From Carboxylicivirga agarovorans (lineage in GTDB: Bacteria; Bacteroidota; Bacteroidia; Bacteroidales; Marinilabiliaceae), in NCBI RefSeq assembly GCF_050589845.1, contig NZ_JBNGPA010000030.1, positions 11,470-75,469 of the forward strand: DNA of 64,000 nt, in the 5' to 3' direction. The notes under the pieces are model-generated. The model was not told where the DNA came from, made no database searches, and saw only the letters and a program-made list of their open reading frames with translations. Below, piece by piece: positions 50,804 through 59,191 of the stretch. The stretch's first letter is position 1, and every line of letters starts with the position of its first letter. Both the position numbers and the translations under genes were made by a program.

Positions 50804-52423
50804 TTATTTCTCAAATGTAAAAAATGAGATTCGCTCTTTTAGTTCCTCTGAATAAGCGCTTAACTCAACTGCCCTGTCCGACATGTTTTCGGCTATTTGT
50901 GCATTTGTTTGCGTTGAGTTATTCAGCCCTTGTATGGCGTTGTTGATCTCGGTTACGGCTGTACGCTGCTCTTTACTTGATGATACGATCTCAGCCAGTA
51001 AATCAGATGTTTTACTAATTTCAGGAACAAGCTCAGACAACTTACCGGCTGTATTGGTAACGACCACCATGCCCTCTGAAAAACGTTTATTGATCGAGTT
51101 GGCTGAATCTTTACTTCGTTCGGCCAATTTTCTTACTTCAGATGCAACAACAGCAAATCCACTGCCGTATTCACCGGCTCGCGCAGCTTCAACCGAAGCA
51201 TTCAATGATAAAATATTTGTTTGCTGCGCAATTTCCTCAATAGAAGATAATTCTTCCCTGATCGAATTCATGGAGTCAATGGCTGAATTTGATGATTCAT
51301 TACCCGACTTGATCTCCATGGCGGAATTTTTGGCAATCGATTCGGTGGTATTGGCATGCTGTCCATTGGTTTCAATGGTAGCTGTCATTTCTTCCATGGA
51401 AACAGATATTTCTTCAACCGAGGCAGCCTGCGAATTGGATGACTCTGCCAACTGCCTTGATATTACGCTTGCTTTCTTGCTCTCCCCATTGAGCACATCG
51501 GCGGTTTCATTGACCGACTTAACAACCGATTTAATGGAACCTATCATCAGGTTCAGGTTATCACCGATCTGTGAGAATTCATCATTTCCTTTTGTTACAA
51601 ACTGATGCGTAAGATCCCCACCAGCCACAAGTTTGTTAACCTTAATGATGTCGCGAATTTTAAAGCTTGTATTTCGTATAAAATAGATGCTTATGGATGT
51701 GACGATCAGCAGCACAAAAAGCATGATAAGAATTATCTTATAAATAGCGGCCTGTATATTAGCCTGTACATCATTGGAATTGGCATCAAGACTTGATTTG
51801 ATAATGAACAGACCAACAATATCATTATCATTGTAATTCTCCATCGGGTAACCCAGTATGTCATTTCCATTATCCCAGGGGCTGGTCTCAGGGTGTCCGT
51901 GACAGTGCAGACATCCTTGTTTTTCAGACAAACGAACCGGTCGCATCACCCATAGTTCATTGGTTTCTTCGTGCGTGTAGGTTAAATCGTTTAGTGCCGG
52001 CTCTGATTCAAAGCGCCTGATAAACTCAGCCTCCAGGTCATTGGCCTGGTTATTGGTGTTTCTGGCACTTAATGAAGCCACCCTGAACATATAGTTATCG
52101 TCACCGGTATTGTTCTTGCCAACAGCCATTGATGCAAAGATGGGCACCTTTTTCAGCATACTTTCCTTTTCTTCGTCCGAAATAAGTCCATCGGGATTCA
52201 GAGCCCTTAATTCATCTATTTCGGCCTTCATATCAAACTGAGTAGCCACATACGATCGAACGGCCTCCATCCTGCTTAAAATCGCCTTGGTTTTACGCTC
52301 AAGTGTCTCTACGCCCTGTTTCTTAAGCATCGATGATGCTACATACACAGCAATCCCCGTTGCCATGAAAATTGGTACAAAAATGATTAGTATCAGTTTT
52401 GTCCTGAAATTCAACTTACTCAT
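50804..52423 (-). CDS. Methyl-accepting chemotaxis protein with Tll0287-like (DUF3365) haem-type sensor
   Basis: The 539-residue receptor has an N-terminal membrane helix (about residues 8-30), a periplasmic DUF3365/Tll0287-like domain with the c-type haem motif CLHCH (Cys171, Cys174, His175) followed by HPETSPWDNGNDILGYPM, a second helix (about 225-248), a HAMP region, and a signalling domain with the conserved hairpin tip EEIAQQTNILSLNASVEAARAGEYGSGFAVVASEVRKLAERS (only partly quoted elsewhere). The haem suggests a redox or gas sensor. Other chemotaxis genes are not in view; the kinase downstream may use it as an input. Upstream lies a 618-bp gap with a MITE-like element. Confidence 0.88.
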   Translation of the reverse strand: MSKLNFRTKLILIIFVPIFMATGIAVYVASSMLKKQGVETLERKTKAILSRMEAVRSYVATQFDMKAEIDELRALNPDGLISDEEKESMLKKVPIFASMAVGKNNTGDDNYMFRVASLSARNTNNQANDLEAEFIRRFESEPALNDLTYTHEETNELWVMRPVRLSEKQGCLHCHGHPETSPWDNGNDILGYPMENYNDNDIVGLFIIKSSLDANSNDVQANIQAAIYKIILIMLFVLLIVTSISIYFIRNTSFKIRDIIKVNKLVAGGDLTHQFVTKGNDEFSQIGDNLNLMIGSIKSVVKSVNETADVLNGESKKASVISRQLAESSNSQAASVEEISVSMEEMTATIETNGQHANTTESIAKNSAMEIKSGNESSNSAIDSMNSIREELSSIEEIAQQTNILSLNASVEAARAGEYGSGFAVVASEVRKLAERSKDSANSINKRFSEGMVVVTNTAGKLSELVPEISKTSDLLAEIVSSSKEQRTAVTEINNAIQGLNNSTQTNAQIAENMSDRAVELSAYSEELKERISFFTFEK

Positions 52424-52715
52424 TAATCCAACTTTTAATTTCCCAATCAGTATATCCTTTGTGAGTTAAGGATGCTTTTATCTTTTATTACGCCACGCCT
52501 CATGCAGTGTTTCAAATCGAATTGATAAAAACATATACCAACACCACAAATTATTATATGACAGACAATTAAAATGTTGATTTTTTTCTTTAAATCAATA
52601 AATAAGATACTTAATTGAAAATACAAACAATTTGATTATCAAGGTAATCTATATTTTTATCTTCAATGAACAGAATGGTGTCAATAACAGGCTCAATTGT
52701 GTCATCAGGAAGATA

Positions 52716-53005
52716 AAAACGGACTTTTTGTTTTGTGATAAGTCATCTAAAACATGGCATTTGACCTACAGATTACGGCCTGCAATACTATTTGGGACAA
52801 AGTACTAACAACCAGGCACCTAAGACCTACCCGCTTCGGATCAACCTCGCTGACAGCGAGGTTGATCCGAAGCAGACCCGAACAAGTCCCGAAGAAAGCC
52901 CGAAGAAGTTCCGAAGCCAAATTGCAGAAATAGCGTACTATTTTTTGTCTTATCACAGACCTTATATAACAAAAAACGGACTTTTGCTTTTGCACAAAGT
53001 CCGTT
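52716..53005. mobile_element. MITE-like intergenic element with palindrome and 11-bp tandem repeats
   Basis: Two 20-bp direct repeats with two differences (52716-52735 and 52973-52992) flank inverted ends TGTGATAAGtCA (52734-52745) and its complement (52946-52957). Inside are a perfect 20-bp inverted repeat with a 1-nt centre (52833-52852 / 52854-52873) and an 11-nt tandem repeat of the form CCGAAGnAGnC in four full copies (52867-52910) plus a partial one. The 11-nt period is incompatible with coding. No transposase is present, so it would be a non-autonomous element. Confidence 0.5.
52968..53005 (-). terminator. Intrinsic terminator of the small lipoprotein gene
   Basis: On the minus strand AACGGACTTT pairs with AAAGTCCGTT and is followed by T's, 37 nt after the stop at 53042. 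Its distal half is the copy that is duplicated at 52716-52735. Confidence 0.75.
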
Positions 53006-53041
53006 ATGTTTTTTTTAAAAATTATTGCTTAATGATGGCAG

Positions 53042-53431
53042 CTATTCATAGACTAAAACAGCCTTTCCATCCACACATTCAATTCCTGTTGGTGCAGGCT
53101 GAAATACTTGTGAACAGTCAGTGTCTGAATACCACTTTTCATTGTACCTGATTGATGTGTTTGTAAAGCCTTCTACCTGCTTTTGAAAAATAATGCTATT
53201 GACACTTTCATGAACCGGCAGATAGTGCATTGGGTCACCACAAATATTCTGACCAAGCGCAACGATTGACCACTCATCGGTGTCAATACACTCAACACTT
53301 TCAGAAACGGCTTTTAGTTCGCCATATGTTTCCTCAAGCCAAACTTCATACTCTTCCTTTGATCGCTCGTCATTGTCGCAAGCTGCAAAAATCAAAAGCG
53401 ACACCATCATTAATGTGAATACTCTTTTCAT
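53042..53431 (-). CDS. Small secreted lipoprotein, unknown function
   Basis: The 129-residue product (start ATG 53431, preceded by AAAGGA; the ATG at 53449 is less likely) has a lipoprotein signal with lipobox FAAC (Cys18) and a mature domain of about 110 residues with Cys in VECID, NICGD, DCSQVF and IECVDG, which could form two disulfide bonds. No family is recognised. It is flanked on the 3' side by the terminator and the MITE-like element. Confidence 0.7.
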   Translation of the reverse strand: MKRVFTLMMVSLLIFAACDNDERSKEEYEVWLEETYGELKAVSESVECIDTDEWSIVALGQNICGDPMHYLPVHESVNSIIFQKQVEGFTNTSIRYNEKWYSDTDCSQVFQPAPTGIECVDGKAVLVYE

Positions 53432-53449
53432 ACAAAATCCTTTTTTCAA

Positions 53450-53770
53450 TCTAGACGCAAAAATGGTAAAAATGTTGCAATTTTCAACACCTCGTTAGTC
53501 GCTTACACCCCTAACTACTAAGTCATTAGAATGGCTTCACTTGTGCAAATACAGGATTTTACATGATAGGGGTCTCCCAAAAACAACCTCAATAAAAAAT
53601 AAACATTACTTTTTTAATTGAGAGTATTACTTTTGCGTCACCATAATGCCATTTTTCTATTTTTTATTTTTCTGATTTTTTTTTGAAAAAAATGAAAATA
53701 AAGCATTTAGGAACGCTACCGCCAGGTACAATTCTTAATTTGAATCGGGAAATAATATGTGTATAACTAT
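53450..53770. other. Intergenic stretch with possible small RNA
   Basis: No coding frame is credible. On the plus strand, TACTTTTG at 53628-53635 matches a -7 element, and about 135 nt downstream lies a strong hairpin (53771-53802) that could be its terminator; a T-rich stretch (53649-53693) is between. No -33 TTTG is found at 19 nt. It could encode a small non-coding RNA, but there is no second line of evidence. Confidence 0.25.
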
Positions 53771-53802
53771 AAACGGGATGGCTATAAATAGCCATCCCGT
53801 TT
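53771..53802. terminator. Strong hairpin at the end of the ECF operon
   Basis: A perfect 14-bp stem AAACGGGATGGCTA / TAGCCATCCCGTTT with a 4-nt loop lies 22 nt after the stop of the repeat-protein gene. The T-run is short, so it may be a bidirectional terminator. Confidence 0.65.
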
Positions 53803-53823
53803 GCAAATATTTCTGATTATTAT

Positions 53824-55167
53824 TTAATGTTCAATACTGATATCCATCTCGTAACCTTCAATATTTATTACCGGTGTTGAGTCGTTTACATTGCCATATT
53901 CAAACAAAAATTCAAGTCGATTATCATCACCAATCTTAGTGCGTACTTTATATCTGCTTTCATTTATATTTAAATCGGGATACTGTACATTTCCTTTCAG
54001 AACATAGGCCGGGGGATTGACAAAGGTAAGACCTGCCTCAACATACTTTCCTGTTAATTCAATCTTTTGGAAATCTGATGATATACTCTCTATCTCAACC
54101 TCATCTTCATAGCCCGACTGGATAAACGATTGGGTCAGCACACCAATTGTAAACTCATTGTATTTACCATCTTTTGAAATGATGGTGTTAGCTTTATCGA
54201 ATGAAATCTCATTCTCGTACCCTTCACTCATCCTGAATTCACCTACCTGCCCAAGAGATAACTCCAGGTATTTACCTGAAAGCGACATGGTATTTATCTT
54301 TCCGGCCTCGAAGCCACCTTCATAAGCATCTAGTTGAATATCACCCAGCTCCTCGAAATTGATTGAAGCATATTTATTCTCTATCCGGGCTGTTTCAGTT
54401 TTCAGGCAGGAAAACCCACCTTCATATATTCCCAGTCTGACTGATTTTGTTTCACCTAGCTTAATGGTGGAATATTTTGCATTTAGATCAACTGCACCGG
54501 TGTTTCCTGCATATAGCTCACATTCATAGATGTCCAGATCTATTTCACTGAAATTACCTGCTTTCATTTGTGAGTATTTGGCATCTCCCTTTAAATAGCC
54601 TGATACATCTTTTAAGTCAAGCCGACCGTCATACAGATCAATATCAAAATTTCCATTTACGGGATAATCTATATTCACCTGGGAATATTTCGCGTTCATT
54701 GAGATATCAGCCTGTGCCGGTAACCATAGCTTGCATCGTTTGATCTTAAATTCTTTTAATTTTATGCTTTGCTTATTGCCTGATTTAAATGTGACCTTAC
54801 TCCATTTCATACCCATCACCTCAAGGTCAAAATTATTTTGGAAGGTCAGATCCACAGTAGCGCTGTTACTTCCTGATGTACCTGTCAGAACAGAGGATTC
54901 CATCAGTTCTTTAAGACGTTTTAACTCTTCTTCTTTTCCATCGGCAATATAATCCAGTTCAATCTTTAGCTCATTGGTGGCCGACTTCATTATAACGGCT
55001 GAAAGATCATATAAATTCAGCTCTATTGTGGGAGAATTACCTAGCTTAAGTGATTTCTTTAAGGTTGTTGTCTCGCCTTCCTGTCCCATTACATGGATGG
55101 ATATAATTACAAAGGCGCACCCGACTAGCAAGCGTTTAAATCCTGATATGCTTTGATTTATTTTCAT
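53824..55167 (-). CDS. Secreted repeat protein with about 34-residue GKY/YEGG repeats
   Basis: The 447-residue protein (start ATG 55167; a GTG at 55191 is possible) has a signal peptide (hydrophobic stretch about residues 13-27, VGCAFVIISIHVMGQ). From about residue 155 to 395 it is made of six or seven copies of a roughly 34-residue unit that begins (A/G/N)KY and has a YDG/YEC/YEGG/YEN turn in the middle: AKYSQV...LYDGRL, AKYSQM...IYECEL, AKYSTI...IYEGGF, NKYASI...AYEGGF, GKYLEL...GYENEI, GKYNEF...GYEDEV, GKYVEA. Alternating polar and hydrophobic residues suggest a beta-solenoid, distantly like DUF4097 or GIN-type adhesins. It is last in an ECF sigma operon. Confidence 0.7.
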   Translation of the reverse strand: MKINQSISGFKRLLVGCAFVIISIHVMGQEGETTTLKKSLKLGNSPTIELNLYDLSAVIMKSATNELKIELDYIADGKEEELKRLKELMESSVLTGTSGSNSATVDLTFQNNFDLEVMGMKWSKVTFKSGNKQSIKLKEFKIKRCKLWLPAQADISMNAKYSQVNIDYPVNGNFDIDLYDGRLDLKDVSGYLKGDAKYSQMKAGNFSEIDLDIYECELYAGNTGAVDLNAKYSTIKLGETKSVRLGIYEGGFSCLKTETARIENKYASINFEELGDIQLDAYEGGFEAGKINTMSLSGKYLELSLGQVGEFRMSEGYENEISFDKANTIISKDGKYNEFTIGVLTQSFIQSGYEDEVEIESISSDFQKIELTGKYVEAGLTFVNPPAYVLKGNVQYPDLNINESRYKVRTKIGDDNRLEFLFEYGNVNDSTPVINIEGYEMDISIEH

Positions 55168-55672
55168 CTCTTTGTTTTTTACGTTTTTCACTGATCAGCC
55201 TTTCTATAATCCGAAGGCGTTTCTCATAAGTATCCAGCATGATCAAAACTGCGCGCTCATTATAACCATGTTGTTTAATATCATTTAATCCTTTATTATA
55301 TATCGTATCAAGCAATGCCAGTTCTTCCAGCAACATCAATTCAAACTTCATATCCGTTGATGGCATGGATTTAAATTCGTCCCATTTTAAATTGACCTGG
55401 TTGATATAGTTACTTTCTTTCCTGGCCAGTTCATCGTTAATGGCAGCCAGGCTATCAATTTGTGCCTGCATCATCATTTCGTGACGAATAAAGAGGCTAA
55501 CAGAGAAGATGACACTTGCTACAATGGCAGCTTTGGTCAGCAAACTCTTCCAACGAACCGAAGGTTGCTTTAACTTCTTATCAATACCTTGCCACATGCG
55601 TTGTACATCGGGCTCATAAACATCTTGCTCTGCCCTGTTCTTTTCAAAATATTCTTCCCAACTATCAGGCAT
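55136..55672 (-). CDS. Probable anti-sigma factor, single membrane helix
   Basis: The 178-residue protein has a cytosolic N-terminus (about residues 1-42, MPDSWEEYFEKNRAEQ...), a membrane helix (about 46-62, AAIVASVIFSVSLFI) and a periplasmic helical tail with long coiled stretches (about 70-170). This is the usual form of small Bacteroidota anti-sigma-like proteins encoded after an ECF sigma. It overlaps the sigma gene by 8 nt and its 3' end overlaps the repeat-protein start by 32 nt, so the three genes form one operon. Confidence 0.72.
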   Translation of the reverse strand: MPDSWEEYFEKNRAEQDVYEPDVQRMWQGIDKKLKQPSVRWKSLLTKAAIVASVIFSVSLFIRHEMMMQAQIDSLAAINDELARKESNYINQVNLKWDEFKSMPSTDMKFELMLLEELALLDTIYNKGLNDIKQHGYNERAVLIMLDTYEKRLRIIERLISEKRKKQRDENKSKHIRI

Positions 55673-56210
55673 ACAATATGGTTTTAAGTTTACTATTCAA
55701 TAATTTCTTAGCGCGATGAAATTGCACTTTGCAATTGTTAACCGTTTGACTTGTTAACTCAGCCACTTCATTAAAGCGATAGCCTTCTATAGCTCTTAAG
55801 GTAAATACAATTCGTGCGCCATCGGGTAGTTCCTGAATTGTTTTCATCACCTGCTCCATGGGAAGATCATCTGCAACCTCGCCAATTTCCACATCGGGCA
55901 CCTGTTCCACATATTCAGAAATAAGGTGCATTTTCTTTTGTTTACGGATCAGGCTGATGGCTTCATTAACCACTATCTGTTTCAACCAGGAAGTAAGGGC
56001 TTTAAACTCCTTCAGTGTACCAATCTTTTTAAAGGCCTTAACAAATGCATCCTGAACCACATCTTCAGCATCAAACTGATTACCAACAATACGGTAGGCC
56101 ACATTATACATAGGCTTCACATATTGCTGATAGAGTGCATACCGGGCACGTTCATCGCCACGTCTGCACCGCTCAACAATTTCCTCTGTCAGATTTATCG
56201 ATTGATTCAA
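55665..56210 (-). CDS. ECF-type RNA polymerase sigma factor
   Basis: The 181-residue protein has region 2 (about residues 15-85: DERARYALYQQYVKPMYNVAYRIVGNQFDAEDVVQDAFVKAFKKI) and region 4 (about 115-175: LPDGARIVFTLRAIEGYRFNEVAELTSQTVNNCKVQFHRAKKLL). It leads a three-gene operon with an anti-sigma-like protein and a secreted repeat protein. The macro-domain gene upstream on the same strand is 66 nt away and may share the transcript. Confidence 0.92.
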   Translation of the reverse strand: MNQSINLTEEIVERCRRGDERARYALYQQYVKPMYNVAYRIVGNQFDAEDVVQDAFVKAFKKIGTLKEFKALTSWLKQIVVNEAISLIRKQKKMHLISEYVEQVPDVEIGEVADDLPMEQVMKTIQELPDGARIVFTLRAIEGYRFNEVAELTSQTVNNCKVQFHRAKKLLNSKLKTILYA

Positions 56211-56276
56211 AATTCGGGTTCTTTACTTTAAAGATGCATGAAAAGCAAAAAGGTTAAAAAAGAAGGAAAGAAATTT

Positions 56277-56786
56277 TTATTCAGACAATAATTGCTGATA
56301 GATCTGGTGGTTTGCATCATCGAAGCAAACAAATACAACTTTTGTGATCACATTACTTTTAAAACTCTTCACTGCGTTGATTGCCACACGGGCAGCATCT
56401 GATTTAGGATATCCATATACACCCGTACTGATATTAGGAAAAGCAATTGATTGCAGATCATTGGATTCGGCCAGCTTTAAGGCATTTATATAGCAGGCAT
56501 GAAGTTTTGCTTCTTCGTCGCTATGTCCTCCTTTCCAAACAGGACCAACAGTATGTATCAGTTTTTTGGCAGGAAGCGAACCACTTGTTGTAATAACAGC
56601 CTCACCGGTTGGACAGCCTCCCTCCCGTTCACGTATCAACTGACACTCATCCATGATTTCAGGACCACCGGCTCTGTGAATGGCTCCGTCAACTCCACCT
56701 CCACCCATCAGACCTGAGTTGGCAGCATTAACAATAGCATCAGTATGCAGTTGGGTAATATCCCCTTTGATAAGTTGCAGTTCCAT
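56277..56786 (-). CDS. Macro domain protein, O-acetyl-ADP-ribose deacetylase type
   Basis: The 169-residue single macro domain matches the YmdB type, which hydrolyses O-acetyl-ADP-ribose or removes ADP-ribose from proteins. Motifs are visible: GDITQLHTDAIVNAANSGLMGGGGVDGAIHRAGG, with the GGGGVDGAIHR loop, and ISTGVYGYP near the C-terminus, which binds the diphosphate. It is cytoplasmic. It follows the YdeI-like gene by 5 nt, so the two are co-transcribed. No ADP-ribosyltransferase is adjacent. Confidence 0.93.
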   Translation of the reverse strand: MELQLIKGDITQLHTDAIVNAANSGLMGGGGVDGAIHRAGGPEIMDECQLIREREGGCPTGEAVITTSGSLPAKKLIHTVGPVWKGGHSDEEAKLHACYINALKLAESNDLQSIAFPNISTGVYGYPKSDAARVAINAVKSFKSNVITKVVFVCFDDANHQIYQQLLSE

Positions 56787-56791
56787 ACCAA

Positions 56792-57271
56792 TTATTTTAA
56801 GTGTTTTTCCTTTAAATAATCCATCATTTTAATGATCCGCCTGGCTTTAGTCTCTTCTTTTTTAGCTTCATATATCCAGGTAACGATCTCTTGCTGCTGA
56901 TTAGCTGTCTCTTTATTAAAAGCTTCCATTAAACGACTGTCTTCCAGTTCAAGACAATCGATAATCTCCTGGGGAATATGGGATGGCAAATTATCAGGGT
57001 ACAAGATGATCCTGACAGTATCTCCCGCCTGCTTTCCAATAGCTTTTCGAATGGCAGCCTTTACCGGCAGCATCATCCTTCCATTACCAACAGGCATCAG
57101 GCGAGCGTGCCTGATCTCACATTGATCGATAAACCCATGCACTTTTATCCAGTTAAACCATGCGTGTTTATCTGGTTTAATCTCTGGAATCTCAGCGTAA
57201 GTCCAGCCTCCTTTTCCTTCGAATTTTTGAAGCAGATAATTTTTATCTACCAGTGATTTCTTTGAGCTCAT
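56792..57271 (-). CDS. YdeI-like protein with DUF1905 domain
   Basis: The 159-residue protein has a DUF1905 beta-barrel-like N-terminal part (about residues 12-95: FEGKGGWTYAEIPEIKPDK..., VHGFIDQCEIRHARLMPVGNGRMMLPVKAAIRKAIGKQAGDTVRIILY) and a C-terminal helical YdeI/OmpD-associated part (about 100-155, ending YEAKKEETKARRIIKMMDYLKEK). Members are small cytoplasmic proteins with no agreed function. It precedes the macro-domain gene by 5 nt. The pair suggests a minor ADP-ribose or stress link (inference). Confidence 0.83.
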   Translation of the reverse strand: MSSKKSLVDKNYLLQKFEGKGGWTYAEIPEIKPDKHAWFNWIKVHGFIDQCEIRHARLMPVGNGRMMLPVKAAIRKAIGKQAGDTVRIILYPDNLPSHIPQEIIDCLELEDSRLMEAFNKETANQQQEIVTWIYEAKKEETKARRIIKMMDYLKEKHLK

Positions 57272-57296
57272 AGCTACATCTTTTGCCGGCTATAAG

Positions 57297-59189
57297 TTAG
57301 GGATTAGATTGTTTAAGTTCCACACTGGAATCCAGTACTTTCTTGCATGATTTAACAAATGCCATATATGGATCGAAATCCTCTTTTTTGATTATACTTG
57401 ACTCTATCAGCATCCTTTTTTTGTAGATCAACTCATTATCAACAAGCGAATATGCAGCAGAAAGTTTGTATTTATCCGATTCAATATCCGGTAATTCAGG
57501 ATTGTAGCTCAAGGTCATGCTCTCAGGTAATTTTACACTGACTTTTGAGTCTATTCCATATTGGCATCCAAGATATAAATGGTTTCTACCTAATGTATCG
57601 TTTTCCAACTTATCCGGTTCAAGGAGAATATTGAGATTGATATACATATCGTCGCCAAAAACAGTTATTTTATCATTGATTTCCAGGTAACAAGACAAAT
57701 GCCATTCATTGTCTCTGGTATTGACATCGTCCATTTTCAGGGAGTCTATAACACAGCGATTATCTTGCTTTAAAATAGTCTTTACGCGCTCTTCTCTTTC
57801 TGATAATTTAATTGATCGTAACAGGTTTTTAATACCATAAGCAGACTCTCCATAAAATGTCAAGTGATATCTCCCTTTAATTTTTGAATGATCAACAAAG
57901 AACTGAGCTTCTGATTCTATTAGGTTATCCGAAGCTTTACCCCATGGTATGTGTTTCAAAGAATACTGTTTCCCGTCTTCGATCATGACCTGTCTACCTT
58001 GCAGGTGATGACTATACCTTCCAAGTTCCATATTCTTTTGAGTTGCATCTAAAAATATGTCCTGATCATTGAAAGATAAGTAACAGATCATATGGTTATC
58101 AACTGCTAATGAAGGATAGGAATAGTCATAAGTAAGGTGATGTGTTCCAACCCATGCTAAACGCGCATCAAATCCGGCTAAAACCAACATCGTTTTAAGA
58201 AGGTTAGCCATTCCTTTACAATCTCCATATTTATTATCCAATACCAGATCTGCCTTTTCGGGGCGAAAACCTGCAATTCCTTCCTCAAAAGCTAAATATC
58301 GAATATTATCCTGTACCCAATAATAGATCTGCGCGATGGTGTCTTTTTGAGTTACGGCATCTTTCAAAGCTTCATCAAGAGCAGAGTGAACCTTAGTTGT
58401 ATCAACTTCTAAATTACCAACCAGTCCCTGATAGAACGTATAAAGCGAATGTATATCATTCAAAATATTGTTTGGCTTATCTGTTTCATAAACTTTGGGT
58501 AAAAACAGAATATGAGCATCTGAATGCGCTGCACTTAAGTAACTATCATCTTTTTTTTGTACATCTATATTTTTTGCAGTGTATATCAAGCTCTTACTAT
58601 CCTTATTGGTTTCTTCGCTTTGCGATACGTCAAAATACTGAAAATTAAAGGTAGCTATATCCATATTCAACCATTTTGGAACATTAATAACCGCGCTATA
58701 ATTTTCAACCGGATATAACATGTCGCCAAAATACAGTCTTGTAAGATACCTGATATCAGTGTATTGTTTTTCTATTTCAAAACGATAATGACCGCCTTCC
58801 TTATAGGTTGGTATATCATAATGAGCAAATTTCTGGTCTGAATGAAAAATACCATCAATTTCCCAATCACCCCTAAGTTCATTCATTGATTGTCTTCTCT
58901 TACCATTAATCCTGCAACTTGCATTATTGACTTTAGAGTGATCATGATAAAAATACATTCGCTCAATGGTCCCAGGCCCGGTAGGCACGATTTTAATTAT
59001 TTCCTTTTGCTTTGCTATAGGCATGCCAGTGGTCGGGTCGATCTCAAAATCAACGATCACTTTATAATCTGTTATGACAGCTGTGGCCTCAGGCCATCTT
59101 TTCTGTAATAATAATTTGTTTTCTATATAACCTTGTGAAAATATGGCAGCCGAATAAGCCATCAATATTATAAGCAGTAAATACCTCAT
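57297..59189 (-). CDS. Secreted DUF3857 / transglutaminase-like protein (active-site intact)
   Basis: The 630-residue protein has a signal peptide (MRYLLLIILMAYSAAIFSQG), an N-terminal DUF3857 beta domain (about residues 40-230), a transglutaminase-like core (about 270-385) and a C-terminal DUF3858-like part. The catalytic triad is present: KYGDCKG with Cys324, VDNHMI with His366 and FLDATQ with Asp381. It probably acts in the periplasm or at the cell surface; its substrates are unknown. It begins 2 nt after the stop of the following paralogue on the same strand, which lacks the cysteine, so the two likely act as a pair. Confidence 0.88.
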   Translation of the reverse strand: MRYLLLIILMAYSAAIFSQGYIENKLLLQKRWPEATAVITDYKVIVDFEIDPTTGMPIAKQKEIIKIVPTGPGTIERMYFYHDHSKVNNASCRINGKRRQSMNELRGDWEIDGIFHSDQKFAHYDIPTYKEGGHYRFEIEKQYTDIRYLTRLYFGDMLYPVENYSAVINVPKWLNMDIATFNFQYFDVSQSEETNKDSKSLIYTAKNIDVQKKDDSYLSAAHSDAHILFLPKVYETDKPNNILNDIHSLYTFYQGLVGNLEVDTTKVHSALDEALKDAVTQKDTIAQIYYWVQDNIRYLAFEEGIAGFRPEKADLVLDNKYGDCKGMANLLKTMLVLAGFDARLAWVGTHHLTYDYSYPSLAVDNHMICYLSFNDQDIFLDATQKNMELGRYSHHLQGRQVMIEDGKQYSLKHIPWGKASDNLIESEAQFFVDHSKIKGRYHLTFYGESAYGIKNLLRSIKLSEREERVKTILKQDNRCVIDSLKMDDVNTRDNEWHLSCYLEINDKITVFGDDMYINLNILLEPDKLENDTLGRNHLYLGCQYGIDSKVSVKLPESMTLSYNPELPDIESDKYKLSAAYSLVDNELIYKKRMLIESSIIKKEDFDPYMAFVKSCKKVLDSSVELKQSNP

Positions 59190-59191
59190 AA

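Noticed and set aside
50883..51605. 240-residue open frame on the plus strand inside the chemoreceptor gene
   Set aside because: It is antisense to the conserved signalling domain, rich in Ser and Ala from reversed codons, and has no start context or family features.
52734..52957. Retron-like msr/msd locus (inverted ends around a long hairpin)
   Set aside because: No reverse transcriptase gene is adjacent, and the flanking direct repeats fit an insertion better.
52747..53151. Two opposing short frames across the MITE-like element, both encoding INLA-x-SEVDPK
   Set aside because: The same peptide appears on both strands only because the DNA is a perfect palindrome; the 11-nt repeat period also rules out coding.
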